DNA from: an uncultured bacterium
Lineage (GTDB): Bacteria; Bacteroidota; Bacteroidia; Chitinophagales; Chitinophagaceae
Direction of reading: 5' to 3'
Assembly (NCBI GenBank): GCA_903826405.1
Contig: CAIKEH010000050.1
Location: 1 to 36,044 of the forward strand
DNA: 36,044 bases
The position numbers were made by a program, and so were the translations under genes. The notes beneath the pieces were generated by a model. It had not been told where the DNA came from. It ran no database searches and saw only the letters and a list, made by a program, of their open reading frames with translations. Below are positions 17,345 to 26,941 of this stretch, one piece after another. Numbering within the stretch: the first letter of the stretch is position 1; every line of letters starts with the position of its first letter.

Positions 17345-17725
17345 TCAGAGACTTTCGTCTTTCTTCTCTTTCAGAAGCTCCTCTTCAATGATCTCCCTGA
17401 ATACATGTTTGGGAAAGGCGCCGGGTTCCAGCATGGGTTGCCCGTTGCCTAGGGGAATGAATAAGAAAGTGGGAATACTTTGAATGCCGAAAACAGCTGC
17501 TACTTCCTGTTCCTTGTCCGTATCTACTTTGTAAATGAGCAATCGTCCCTCGTATTCATGGCTGAGCTCTTCCAAAATTGGCGCAACCATCTTGCAGGGC
17601 CCACACCAATCCGCATAAAAATCAATGATCGCGGGCAGTTCGCCCGGATACTTCCATTCCTTTTCATTTTCGTAGTCGAAAACCTTTTCTTTGAACTCCT
17701 CGGTATTCAGTTTGATGGTGGGCAT
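17345..17725 (-). CDS. Thioredoxin
   Basis: I place the start at the ATG at 17725 (126 residues). A longer frame to 17773 exists, but its extra 16 residues would cover the promoter-like element. DFYADWCGPCKMVAP gives the redox pair Cys41/Cys44, and SIPTFLFIP holds the cis-proline. The loop between the first strand and the active site (about 12-30, ENEKEWKYPGELP) is longer than in E. coli TrxA, as seen in many Bacteroidota thioredoxins. There is no signal peptide, so it is cytoplasmic. Lying downstream of the CstB-like gene on the same strand, it could reduce persulfides or the rhodanese cysteines. It has its own -7 box and an inverted repeat at the start. Confidence 0.92.
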   Translation of the reverse strand: MPTIKLNTEEFKEKVFDYENEKEWKYPGELPAIIDFYADWCGPCKMVAPILEELSHEYEGRLLIYKVDTDKEQEVAAVFGIQSIPTFLFIPLGNGQPMLEPGAFPKHVFREIIEEELLKEKKDESL

Positions 17726-17744
17726 TTGCCAGAGTTTTGGCAAA
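17725..17744. promoter_or_regulatory. Inverted repeat over the thioredoxin start region
   Basis: TTTGCCA (17725-17731), a 6-nt spacer and TGGCAAA (17738-17744) form a perfect 7-bp inverted repeat. It overlaps the first base of the start codon on one side and the -7 box on the other. This is where a repressor site or an RNA hairpin would block expression. Confidence 0.55.
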
Positions 17745-17774
17745 AGTACGTTGTACGAAACATTTAAAATCAAA
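17741..17774 (-). promoter_or_regulatory. Promoter of the thioredoxin gene
   Basis: On the minus strand TACTTTTG (17741-17748) matches TAnnTTTG. A TTTG (17771-17774) lies 22 bp upstream as a possible -33 element, slightly longer than the common 19-20 bp spacing. Confidence 0.55.
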
Positions 17775-17832
17775 TGAAATGCCCGTCAATGAATATCTGT
17801 CATTCGAAGATGAATCTTTCAGGGTTCGGACT

Positions 17833-19257
17833 TCACAGTTCCGTTTTTTGTTTCCGAAAATTACTCCGTTTCAAGGATGTGCCTGCCAAAGCATTGAACC
17901 CGCCTTTGATGTTGACCAGGTGCTCATATCCTTTTGCTTTCAATATCGAACAGGCAATAACAGAACGGTATCCGCCGGCACAGTGCACATAGTAAGTCGT
18001 GTCGGGATCAATCATGGACAGATTACGATGGATGAAGTCGAGCGGGAAGTTCTCCGCCCCCACAATGTGTTCAGTGTCGTATTCACTTTTCCTGCGCACA
18101 TCAAGAAGTATGTACCCCTTGTTATCCTGCGCGTGCATTTGGCTGAATAGACTGGCATCAATCTCGCCTAGACTTTCCGTTGGCTCTCCCGCATCCATCC
18201 AGGATTTCAAGCCACCCTTGAGGCACCCCAGAACATGATCATATCCGACCCGGGCTAATCTGATGACGGCTTCTTCCTCCCGGTTGGGCTCAGTGATAAG
18301 CAGAATGGGTTGATCCAGATCATTGATCAGTGCACCTACCCAAGGTGCGAACTGGTCATCGAGCCCTATGTATATGGATCCGGGAATATGATCTTCGGCA
18401 AATTCCTCTTTGCGTCGGGTATCGAGGACAAGTGCATGAGTGCTTTCCTGAATAGCAAGGAATTCATTCACCTGCAACAGATGGGTACCATTACTGATCA
18501 ATTCGTCGATGCTAGGCAAGCCCCCCTTGACATTCATGACCACGTTGGAAGGGAAGTATTGTGGCGGATCCACCAGACCACTGATCAGTTCCTGAATGAA
18601 CTCTTCCTTGCTCAGGTTGGGTCTGAGTGCATAATTCGTACTCTTCTGGTGACCTAAGGTATCCATGGTTTCACGGCTTATACTTTTGCCACAAGCACTT
18701 CCTGCACCATGACCGGGATAGATCATCAAGTCATCTCCAAGTGGCATGATCTTGTTCCGGAGTGAATCATAAAGTTTGCCGGCCAGGTAACGTTCATTAA
18801 TCTCTGGCTTCAGTTTTTGTACGAGGTCTGGTCTTCCTACGTCACCAATGAAAAGTGTATCGCCCGTGAAAAGTGCTTTATTCTTTCCCTGTTCGTCGAT
18901 TAGCAGGAAACAACTTGATTCCATCGTATGACCGGGAGTATGCAGCACTTTGATGAAAACCTCGCCCAATTTGATGACTTCGCCATCCCCTGCAATGTGT
19001 GCATCGTAGGAGGGACGTGCGGTGGGGCCGAATACTATGGTTGCTCCTGTCTTCCGGGCTAGATCCTCATGGCCGCTGACGAAATCAGCATGAAAATGTG
19101 TTTCTAAAATGTATTTTATCGTTGCTCCGTGTTTTTCGGCCCTTTCTCTATAGGGTTTGGTCTCCCGCAGGGGGTCGATGATGGCGGCCTCCCCATCACT
19201 CTCGATGTAATATGCGGCTTCCGCCAGGCAACCAGTATAGATCTGTTCAATGATCAT
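17833..19257 (-). CDS. CstB-like protein: MBL-fold persulfide dioxygenase + pseudo-rhodanese + rhodanese
   Basis: This 474-residue cytoplasmic protein has three parts. Residues 1-250 are a metallo-beta-lactamase fold of the ETHE1 persulfide-dioxygenase type: THFHADFVSGH (His54, His56, Asp58), TPGHT (His110), FTGDTLFIGDVGRPD (Asp133) and YPGHGAGSACGK (His183, Cys189). Residues ~255-360 are a rhodanese fold whose catalytic cysteine position reads LLITEPNR, so it is probably inactive. Residues ~365-460 are a second rhodanese with HCAGGYRS (Cys426). This order matches CstB of Staphylococcus aureus, which oxidises persulfides and yields thiosulfate. By analogy it detoxifies sulfide-derived persulfides. 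No CstR/BigR-type regulator or sulfide:quinone oxidoreductase is encoded beside it. Confidence 0.88.
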   Translation of the reverse strand: MIIEQIYTGCLAEAAYYIESDGEAAIIDPLRETKPYRERAEKHGATIKYILETHFHADFVSGHEDLARKTGATIVFGPTARPSYDAHIAGDGEVIKLGEVFIKVLHTPGHTMESSCFLLIDEQGKNKALFTGDTLFIGDVGRPDLVQKLKPEINERYLAGKLYDSLRNKIMPLGDDLMIYPGHGAGSACGKSISRETMDTLGHQKSTNYALRPNLSKEEFIQELISGLVDPPQYFPSNVVMNVKGGLPSIDELISNGTHLLQVNEFLAIQESTHALVLDTRRKEEFAEDHIPGSIYIGLDDQFAPWVGALINDLDQPILLITEPNREEEAVIRLARVGYDHVLGCLKGGLKSWMDAGEPTESLGEIDASLFSQMHAQDNKGYILLDVRRKSEYDTEHIVGAENFPLDFIHRNLSMIDPDTTYYVHCAGGYRSVIACSILKAKGYEHLVNIKGGFNALAGTSLKRSNFRKQKTEL

Positions 19258-19330
19258 GTCTAATGAGTTTTTATTAACGAATGTTCATGTTCAGGCAAGA
19301 GCCCCAATTGTTTGTTCAGCCCCTCAAATT

Positions 19331-19352
19331 TGGCATCAACTTCGTGATGCCA
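19331..19352. promoter_or_regulatory. Inverted repeat between the CstB-like gene and tamB
   Basis: TGGCATCA, a 6-nt spacer (ACTTCG) and TGATGCCA form a perfect 8-bp inverted repeat. It is 74 bp upstream of the CstB-like gene and 154 bp upstream of tamB, in a divergent region. It could be an operator or a hairpin; there is no T-run beside it. Confidence 0.5.
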
Positions 19353-19506
19353 GGCTGAGCGGTATCAGAAGAAAAAATGAGTATGATCATATAAAAAATA
19401 CAGCCCATTTAAAACCATGTTGAATACCGGACAAACTGAGTGGCCGGAAACAGCTAGAAAGCCCATAATTGGTGTAATTTGTCGGCCGTGGTCAAGCCTG
19501 AAATGA

Positions 19507-22500
19507 ATGTCGGAGAATAGTACTAGATCGCGAAGGTTGGTCAAGAAGGCCATGGCCTTCCTGCTCTACTTGGTGGGGGGCATCATGCTGCTGCTTCTGA
19601 CCCTTTCCCTTGCCCTTCAAAGTCAATGGGGACAGGCCATCATCAAGGACCAGGCAGCCCACTACCTCGAACGTCGTTTACGCACCAGGGTTTCCATCGG
19701 ATCACTTCAGGTCAAATGGCTCAGTGAGATCAATATTCGCGATTTGGTCGTGGAGGATCGACAGCAAAGAAAGCTTCTTGACCTCGGTTTTCTCCACATC
19801 AGGTTGCGTACCCTTGATCTGCTTGAAGGCAAATTGACGATGCCGGAATTCCAATTGAAGGATCTGTCCATTCAGTTGTACCGAAACTCGGGCGACTCGA
19901 ATTTCAATTTTCAGTTCATTCCAGATGCCTTTGCAGGAAACAACGCACAAACAACAGGAAAGAATGATAAAGCCGGATCCCCTTTCCATTTTGACATCGG
20001 TAGGGTGGAACTGGAAAAAGTTGCCTTCCTCATGAAAGACGGATGGTCAGGAATGGATGTGGATATGGCTGTTCGATCTCTTGGCGGGAACATGAAAGCA
20101 ACCGATCCTGGTTCAATGCGTTTTGTGATGGAATCACTCGGTTTAGATTCCGGCAGGATAGCGATAGCCACCTATGCCGGAACAGCTCCTGTCAAGCAGG
20201 GTAGTGCCTCTATGATCATGCCTTACCTGAGTGCTGATTCCCTGCGGCTATCACGGATCGATCTCAATTATACTGACTCCGCCCAACCTATTTCCCTGCA
20301 TACGAAATTCGCCGACCTTCTATTGAATGACGTTACCGCAGATCTGCCCAGGAAAGAGATCCGTGCCGGAAACTTGCTACTCAATGGGCATTCCACGGAT
20401 ATCGTCATCAAAAGTCAACCTCCTACAAGTTCATCGATCCCGGGAAGTTCCACCGTGGATACAACGGCACCATACACATTCTCCATCTCTCATGTGGAAT
20501 TACGCGATAATGGCTTCCGGTTTGACGATGCCGGGAAACCCACTGCCAAGTCAGGTTTTGATGCGGGACATCTAGACGTTCGTCAGGTCAACATCAGGCT
20601 GGATAGTGTCTCCTATGATGGTAAAAAGTATACGGCAAACATACTTGCCCTTACCGGAAAAGAGAGGTCGGGAATCGAATTGAAGCGGACTCAGGCCAGA
20701 GTGATTTTTTCTGACTCCATGACCCTGGTCAAGGGTCTGGTTCTGCAAACCCAGCGGAATGCGGTGGAGGGGGATCTGAAACTGGGATACTCGAGTCTGG
20801 CAGACTTGTCCAAACGCCCCGGTAAAGCAACGGTCGACCTGAACATCAGGAAAGCTACGGTCAGCCTGTCCGAATGGCTCCCGTTCTCAGCCACACTGGC
20901 ACGCAATGAGCAGATCAGGCCTTTGGTCGGTAAAACCTTTAAGCTGAGCACGAGGATGAACGGCACGGTTGAAGCCCTCCACATAACATCGATCATACTC
21001 ACGGAATCGGATACACGATTGGAGGCTTCTGCTTTCCTGAGGAATCTGCCGGATCTGGAAAAGCTGAACATGGATCTGCAACTGAAGGATATGAGCGGAA
21101 GCCGGGCCAGCCTGCTTAGCTACCTGCCCAAAGGCATGATCGCGGATTCACTTCTACATTATATCCCCAACAGATTCAGGATCAGTGGTACCACTAAGGG
21201 TACCTTGGACGACCTGACGGCCCATATTTCCCTTGCCTCTGATCTGGGGGATCTTCGAATAGATGGCAACATCAAACATGCACAGGATCCCGCAAAGACA
21301 GTTTATGATATCAGAACGGACATGCTGGCGTTCCATCTTGGGGATTGGCTCAAGGACAGTTCGATGGGTAAGCTAACAGCAACGGTCAATCTTAAAGGAA
21401 GGGGCATCGATCCGATGTCCGCGAACACGGCTTTTGATATCGCTGTTCGGGAATTCCAGTATAGAGGATACGGATACCACGACATTGGTTTGAATGGAAT
21501 GCTGGAAATGGGCATGCTGAAGGCGCGTGTGGATAGCTACGACCCCAATCTGGACTTGGGAGGCGACCTGTCTTATAACCTCACTAAAGGGAAATTCGGA
21601 TTTTCTACGAACACGGATATACGGAACATCGATCTCCTCAAACTCGGACTCGCGAAAGACACCCTTTCCCTGAGCGCCCGTGTTCGGGGATCCGTTCCTC
21701 TGACAGACTCGGTAAGACTTGTGGGAGACCTGCTGGTGGAATCCCTGAAATTGAAGGTTGGTGGCCATCACTTCACTCTGGATACGATCAGTATCAAAGC
21801 AACGCATCCTGCCGATACTCAACGTATCGTACTGCATTCCTCCATCGCCGATCTTGACCTCAATGGAATCTACAGGATAAAGGACATCCCTGAAGCGGCA
21901 CGCATCATCGCGAACCGGTACATCTACACGGAAAGCTCAGATACACTTCATACTCATCGGGTCGTGGCTCAGCTCATCGGCTCCATGCGCATCCCCGATT
22001 CCCTTGCCCGAATGGTTCCGGGTCTGCAATCGGTCGCTCCATTCCAAGTAGCGGGAATGATCAATACGGACAGTTCCAAGTTAGGATTGGTAACCGTGAT
22101 CCCTCAGGTCCGTTATAATGGTATGGTTATGGATTCCATAGCTTTCATTGGTTTGAATTTATCCAACGACAGGAATTATAATAACATGATGGTCGTATTG
22201 GGTACAAAGGGAGTTTCTTCGCCAACCTTCCATATGGGTAAGGCAGCCCTGTCAGGATTCCTGCGGAAAGGGATTTTCGACGGTCGAGTAAGTATCCAGG
22301 ATCAACGGGATAAACCTTTGTACGACCTTCCTTTCGTTTACACCAACAACCCATCCAATCCAAACTTAGTATGCAGGGATACCCTCCTTGTCAACAGGAA
22401 AAAGTGGATGACGAACAAGGACAATGTCCTTTATTTCGGAGGCGGTGGGATGCGCAACAGCAGGCTTGCTATTTCCAATAACAACGAGGAGATCAGTTTC

Positions 22501-24474
22501 ACGACCAGCAGTAAGAGTAAGGATGGATTTCCCATGGACATCATGTTGAAGGATTTTCAGCTGGAGAACATCGGAAATATCATACAGTCGGACACCAGTT
22601 TCTTAGCAGGCACGGCTAATGGATTCCTGAAAATGGAATCATTAAATCCTGTCACGCTGCTCGCAGATCTACGGGTTGACGCTCTTGCCATCATGGGGGC
22701 ACATGCCGGAAATTTAAGTGCAAAAGCAAAACATACGGATGAGGACCATTTAGACGTGGATCTGGTTTTGAGAGGCCCCATCAATGACATTACCCTACAG
22801 GGTTTGGTTGATACCCGGGAACAATCAACGGATCTGAAACTAGACATCAAGGCATTGGATCTCCGGATGGTGGAACCTTTTTCAGGCAATTATATCGCAG
22901 AAACAAAGGGAACACTTGCCGGCACTCTAGGCATTACGGGCAAAGCCACCAAACCCGATATCAGTGGTGAGTTGCGCTTCGATTCCGCATCCACGGATCT
23001 GAAAATGCTCAACACGAACCTGCGGATCAACGGGTCGGGACTGCGTTTCAGCAAGGATCAAATTTTTCTGGACAAACTCATCATTCTGGACAGTGCCGGA
23101 AATTCGGCAAGGGTGGAAGGCTCGGTACGCATGCCGGATTTTCTAAGTATGGAAGCTGAACTCAAACTGGTTGCCAGAAATTTCCGTGTACTGGGATACA
23201 AGAAATACCCTGAACAGATCGCTTATGGTCCAGCACGTGCAGATGCCACCATCACGTTGAAAGGCGATCTGAACAAGATCTTGACTGAGGGTGTGTTAAA
23301 ACTCCGAGACAGTTCACAGGTGACGTACATATATAGCTCTACTGTGAGTACGGGAAGGGGGGAGGGACTCATTGAATTTTTCGACCCTAATCATCCGTTG
23401 GACAGCAGCTTAATGGTGGCTTCCCGGAAAAGAGCGGAATTGCAGACAGCGGCCAACCTGTTCATTACATTGACACCGAGTTCCACCCTCACGGTGGTAT
23501 TGGATGAAATGACGGGTGACCAACTTCTCGTGAAGGGCACAGCCAACCTGAACATGACCAAATTGCCCGGAGAAATGGTCAACCTGACCGGAAACTATAC
23601 CGTGGATGATGGTGAATATTCACTGACCATTGCCGGTCTTGTGCGCAAGAAATTCCGGATCCAGAAAGGAAGTTCAATCAGTTGGAGTGGCGACGTGATG
23701 AAAGCGATCATGGATATACGCGCACTTTATTCCACCAAAACCACCGCTGGTGAACTGGTCAGTGATATTCAGTCCGTTCCGGGTATAGATAAGCAGAAGT
23801 TGGGATTTCAGGTGTACCTGCTCCTCACCAAAGAGTTACTCAAGCCGGATATACGATTCGAACTGGACATGGAGGAAGGCGACCGACAAACCTTCAACGG
23901 ACTCGTATATAACAGGATCAAACAAGTGAACAATATCCCGTCCGAATTGAACAAACAGGTGATGGGTCTACTTGCATTGAATCATTTCATCGCGGACAAC
24001 CCCTTCAGCAGTCTATCCAACGGCGGTACCAGTGTGGAGACACAGGCATATTCCACTGCCGGAAAATTACTCACGCAGGAATTGAACAGCCTGGTCGGCA
24101 ATCTCATCAAGGGCGTCGACATCAATTTTGCACTTGACGTAAAGGAAGATTACACCACGGGAAAGGCTGCCCGAAATACCGATCTCAAAATGGGGGTCCG
24201 TAAATCCTTCGCGAACAACAGGCTGGCGGTTTATGTGGGAAGTTCGCTGGCTTTGGAGAACCAGAACCAGAATACAAACGCTCTCTCCGGGCTTGCAGGT
24301 GATGTTACGATTGAATACCTGTTGTCCCCCGACGGACGCTACCGCCTGAAGGCTTACCGGATCAACGAACAGGTTATGACTTTTCAGGGTACGGTCATCA
24401 AGACCGGGCTGACTTTCGTGGTCACGATCGAATTCAACAGATTCAAGGAAATATTCAAGTCATCCCCGAAATAA
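19507..24474 (+). CDS. tamB: TamB, translocation and assembly module inner-membrane component
   Basis: This 1655-residue protein has one N-terminal transmembrane segment (about 17-40, FLLYLVGGIMLLLLTLSLAL). An AsmA-like opening follows (IIKDQAAHYLERRLRTRVSIGSL). A very long beta-rich stretch repeats short patterns such as 'LDLKxxDL' and 'GTLxGxLxIxGKATKPDISGEL'. The C-terminal ~450 residues form the conserved TamB (DUF490) domain, with 'GTANLNMTKLPGEMVNLTGNYTVDDGEYSL' and a terminal barrel-proximal part. TamB-like proteins form a hydrophobic groove across the periplasm and move phospholipid or help barrel insertion. The next gene starts 2 nt after the stop, so they are translationally linked. 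TAATTTG at 19475-19481 is a weak -7 candidate. Confidence 0.92.
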   Translation: MSENSTRSRRLVKKAMAFLLYLVGGIMLLLLTLSLALQSQWGQAIIKDQAAHYLERRLRTRVSIGSLQVKWLSEINIRDLVVEDRQQRKLLDLGFLHIRLRTLDLLEGKLTMPEFQLKDLSIQLYRNSGDSNFNFQFIPDAFAGNNAQTTGKNDKAGSPFHFDIGRVELEKVAFLMKDGWSGMDVDMAVRSLGGNMKATDPGSMRFVMESLGLDSGRIAIATYAGTAPVKQGSASMIMPYLSADSLRLSRIDLNYTDSAQPISLHTKFADLLLNDVTADLPRKEIRAGNLLLNGHSTDIVIKSQPPTSSSIPGSSTVDTTAPYTFSISHVELRDNGFRFDDAGKPTAKSGFDAGHLDVRQVNIRLDSVSYDGKKYTANILALTGKERSGIELKRTQARVIFSDSMTLVKGLVLQTQRNAVEGDLKLGYSSLADLSKRPGKATVDLNIRKATVSLSEWLPFSATLARNEQIRPLVGKTFKLSTRMNGTVEALHITSIILTESDTRLEASAFLRNLPDLEKLNMDLQLKDMSGSRASLLSYLPKGMIADSLLHYIPNRFRISGTTKGTLDDLTAHISLASDLGDLRIDGNIKHAQDPAKTVYDIRTDMLAFHLGDWLKDSSMGKLTATVNLKGRGIDPMSANTAFDIAVREFQYRGYGYHDIGLNGMLEMGMLKARVDSYDPNLDLGGDLSYNLTKGKFGFSTNTDIRNIDLLKLGLAKDTLSLSARVRGSVPLTDSVRLVGDLLVESLKLKVGGHHFTLDTISIKATHPADTQRIVLHSSIADLDLNGIYRIKDIPEAARIIANRYIYTESSDTLHTHRVVAQLIGSMRIPDSLARMVPGLQSVAPFQVAGMINTDSSKLGLVTVIPQVRYNGMVMDSIAFIGLNLSNDRNYNNMMVVLGTKGVSSPTFHMGKAALSGFLRKGIFDGRVSIQDQRDKPLYDLPFVYTNNPSNPNLVCRDTLLVNRKKWMTNKDNVLYFGGGGMRNSRLAISNNNEEISFTTSSKSKDGFPMDIMLKDFQLENIGNIIQSDTSFLAGTANGFLKMESLNPVTLLADLRVDALAIMGAHAGNLSAKAKHTDEDHLDVDLVLRGPINDITLQGLVDTREQSTDLKLDIKALDLRMVEPFSGNYIAETKGTLAGTLGITGKATKPDISGELRFDSASTDLKMLNTNLRINGSGLRFSKDQIFLDKLIILDSAGNSARVEGSVRMPDFLSMEAELKLVARNFRVLGYKKYPEQIAYGPARADATITLKGDLNKILTEGVLKLRDSSQVTYIYSSTVSTGRGEGLIEFFDPNHPLDSSLMVASRKRAELQTAANLFITLTPSSTLTVVLDEMTGDQLLVKGTANLNMTKLPGEMVNLTGNYTVDDGEYSLTIAGLVRKKFRIQKGSSISWSGDVMKAIMDIRALYSTKTTAGELVSDIQSVPGIDKQKLGFQVYLLLTKELLKPDIRFELDMEEGDRQTFNGLVYNRIKQVNNIPSELNKQVMGLLALNHFIADNPFSSLSNGGTSVETQAYSTAGKLLTQELNSLVGNLIKGVDINFALDVKEDYTTGKAARNTDLKMGVRKSFANNRLAVYVGSSLALENQNQNTNALSGLAGDVTIEYLLSPDGRYRLKAYRINEQVMTFQGTVIKTGLTFVVTIEFNRFKEIFKSSPK

Positions 24475-24476
24475 AA

Positions 24477-26765
24477 ATGAGGAAGATCACCGATATCGGT
24501 CCTTTTATCTTGATGACATTGATCATCCTGTCCGGGGTATCCTGTGATACGTATAAATATGTTCCCAAGGGAGACAAGCTCTATGTAAAGACACGGATCG
24601 ATGTTTCGCCGGGAAAAGAGGAAAAATCCGTCCTGGATGATCTTCGGAAATTGACCAAGCCAAGACCTAACACCAGCATGCTGGGGGTCCGATATCGCTT
24701 GATCCTGTACAATATGTTCGAGCAGCCAAAGAAGCCGAAGGGATGGATTTATACGATAAAGAACAAATGGGGTGAAGCACCTGCCTTGCTCAGTTCTGCC
24801 GATCCTCTTGTGAGTGCTAAAAGAATGGAGGATTATTATTTCGGATTGGGTCATTTCCATCCTGTGATCACCTACCAGGTGCATGATAGCGGGGAAAATG
24901 CCTCCATAACGTATCATATAGATAAGCATCAGCGGTATCTCATCGGTGATGTTCATCTTCCTGCGGACAGTTCCCTGTTGAGTAGTGTCATCCGTGAGTC
25001 TTTTGATTCCACTTTGCTGGAAAAGGGAAGCCCCTTCAGTCTGCAACGATTGAGTACAGAAAGGGAAAGGGTTGATGGATACCTGAAAAAGAGGGGATAT
25101 TTCTTCTTCAACCCTGAATTCATCCTGTTCAAGGTTGATTCAACACATCAAGGAGTGGCCGACATATACCTTACTGTGCAGGAGGAGACACCTGAATTGG
25201 CAAAAAAGACCTGGACGATCGGCGATATACGTGTTTATGGGAATTACCAAGTGGATCGGGATTCGCTCATCGTGGGTGAACAGGGTAGAAGGAACAAAAG
25301 ATTTTATTACATCGATCAGGACGAGACCTACAAGGTCGGGGTATTTGAAAAAGCAGTCACCCTTCGGGAGGGACAGTTATACAACAGGGATAACCATAGC
25401 CTGACTATTGAACGACTGATGAACCTGAATAATTTCCGTTTCGTGAAATTACAGTTCGACCCTTGGGAGGATTCGGGAAGAAGCCTTTTGCATACGAGTA
25501 TTTTCGTGATGCCCAGTAAAAAACGATCACTTCGTTTTGAGGTTTCAGGCAACAGCAAATCGAACAACTTCTTCGGATCGGAATTGGGTCTGACTTACAA
25601 GAACATCAATCTTTTCAGAGGTGCGGAAGTGTTGGAGATCAAGTTGAATGGAGGCATGGACCTTCAGGCGGGGGGCTTTACGGCTTCCAATGCCTATACC
25701 TTGAACGCCAGTGCCAACCTGTATCTACCCAAGATTTACAACCCTTTCTTCAGGGTGCGGACGAATAAAAGTGCCTATTTGCCTCGTACATTCATCACTC
25801 CGGGTATTGAATATAATCGGACCCCTGAATTGTATACACTACGATCCATCCAAGGGGCATTTGGATATTATTGGAAATACGGGCAGTCCACGGAACACAC
25901 ATTCCGTTTGATCAATGTCAGTCTGATCCAGCCCAGCCAGACCACGGCGAAATTCGATAGTATACTCGCAGGGGATCCCGGACTCCGAGCATCTACGGAG
26001 AAACAGTTGATCATGGGGATGCGCTATGAATACAATTATAACAACACCTGGAAGACGAACCGGCGGTTCAACTATGCATTTTATGGTTATGCAAGCACAT
26101 CTGGTAATCTGACGAACCTGTTGATCCGCTCCAAAGGAGATACGGTCGGGTCGAAACAGATCGGCGGGGTGCCCGTGAGCCAATACCTGAAGGTACAGGG
26201 CGATGTCCGGGGTTATTATCATATCAGTCCACGTACGATGATCGCCGGACGCTTTCTGGTCGGAGCGTCCAAGGCCTATGGAAACAGTTCGGCGGTCCCG
26301 TATTTCGAGCAATTCATCACTGGGGGAAGTAGCAGTATCCGGGCCTTCCGTCTCCGTACCCTTGGACCGGGCAGTTTTCATACGATGAATAACGGATACA
26401 ACGCCGTGGAGTCGGGTGAGTTCAAATTGGAGATGAACGCGGAACTACGTGTGAAAATGGGCAGGTATTTCGGATTCGCGGCTTTCCTGGATGCAGGAAA
26501 TGTATGGAATTGGAAAGACAGCAAAGACAAACCGGGCAGCGGCCTCGACAAGGGCGACCTGTTCGGGGAAATGGCAGTAGGAACAGGGATGGGCGTCAGA
26601 TTCGACATCAGCATCATGGTTATCCGGCTTGATATAGGCGTGCCTTTGCGAAAACCTTGGTATCCAACGGGTCAGCGCTGGGTTTTCAACCAGATCGATC
26701 TCGGTGACCCGACCTGGCGGAAAGAGAACCTGATCCTGAACATCGCCATCGGATATCCTTTCTGA
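24477..26765 (+). CDS. tamL: TamL, Omp85-family outer-membrane barrel with lipoprotein signal
   Basis: This 762-residue protein starts with a hydrophobic signal ending VSC (Cys23), then DTYKYVPKGDKLY. A lipid-anchored TamA variant (TamL) is known from Bacteroidota, usually with 'KYVPxGDxLL' after the cysteine, and this fits. The -3 residue of the lipobox (Gly) is not ideal. Residues ~30-400 hold POTRA-like repeats (DVHLPADSSLLSSVIRESFD, TIGDIRVYGNYQVDRDSL, EKAVTLREGQLYNRDN). The rest is a 16-strand type barrel ending in FPF-like NIAIGYPF with a terminal Phe. GGSSSIRAFRLRTLGPG is the loop-6 motif, with Ala where BamA proteins have Gly (RGF/RGY). With TamB it forms an envelope assembly pair. 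Confidence 0.9.
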   Translation: MRKITDIGPFILMTLIILSGVSCDTYKYVPKGDKLYVKTRIDVSPGKEEKSVLDDLRKLTKPRPNTSMLGVRYRLILYNMFEQPKKPKGWIYTIKNKWGEAPALLSSADPLVSAKRMEDYYFGLGHFHPVITYQVHDSGENASITYHIDKHQRYLIGDVHLPADSSLLSSVIRESFDSTLLEKGSPFSLQRLSTERERVDGYLKKRGYFFFNPEFILFKVDSTHQGVADIYLTVQEETPELAKKTWTIGDIRVYGNYQVDRDSLIVGEQGRRNKRFYYIDQDETYKVGVFEKAVTLREGQLYNRDNHSLTIERLMNLNNFRFVKLQFDPWEDSGRSLLHTSIFVMPSKKRSLRFEVSGNSKSNNFFGSELGLTYKNINLFRGAEVLEIKLNGGMDLQAGGFTASNAYTLNASANLYLPKIYNPFFRVRTNKSAYLPRTFITPGIEYNRTPELYTLRSIQGAFGYYWKYGQSTEHTFRLINVSLIQPSQTTAKFDSILAGDPGLRASTEKQLIMGMRYEYNYNNTWKTNRRFNYAFYGYASTSGNLTNLLIRSKGDTVGSKQIGGVPVSQYLKVQGDVRGYYHISPRTMIAGRFLVGASKAYGNSSAVPYFEQFITGGSSSIRAFRLRTLGPGSFHTMNNGYNAVESGEFKLEMNAELRVKMGRYFGFAAFLDAGNVWNWKDSKDKPGSGLDKGDLFGEMAVGTGMGVRFDISIMVIRLDIGVPLRKPWYPTGQRWVFNQIDLGDPTWRKENLILNIAIGYPF

Positions 26766-26941
26766 GGATCCCTGTCCTTGATTTTCCACATTTCAAGGCA
26801 CATTTATGATATTGGGCATTTTTCATACATTAGCTTAACCTCACTCCACTACATTCGAGAAAATCTCCAGACCCTTTTGGATAGTACCGGACATTTATGA
26901 AAATTCATTTCATCATTTTTTCTTAAAGTAATCACCATTCT

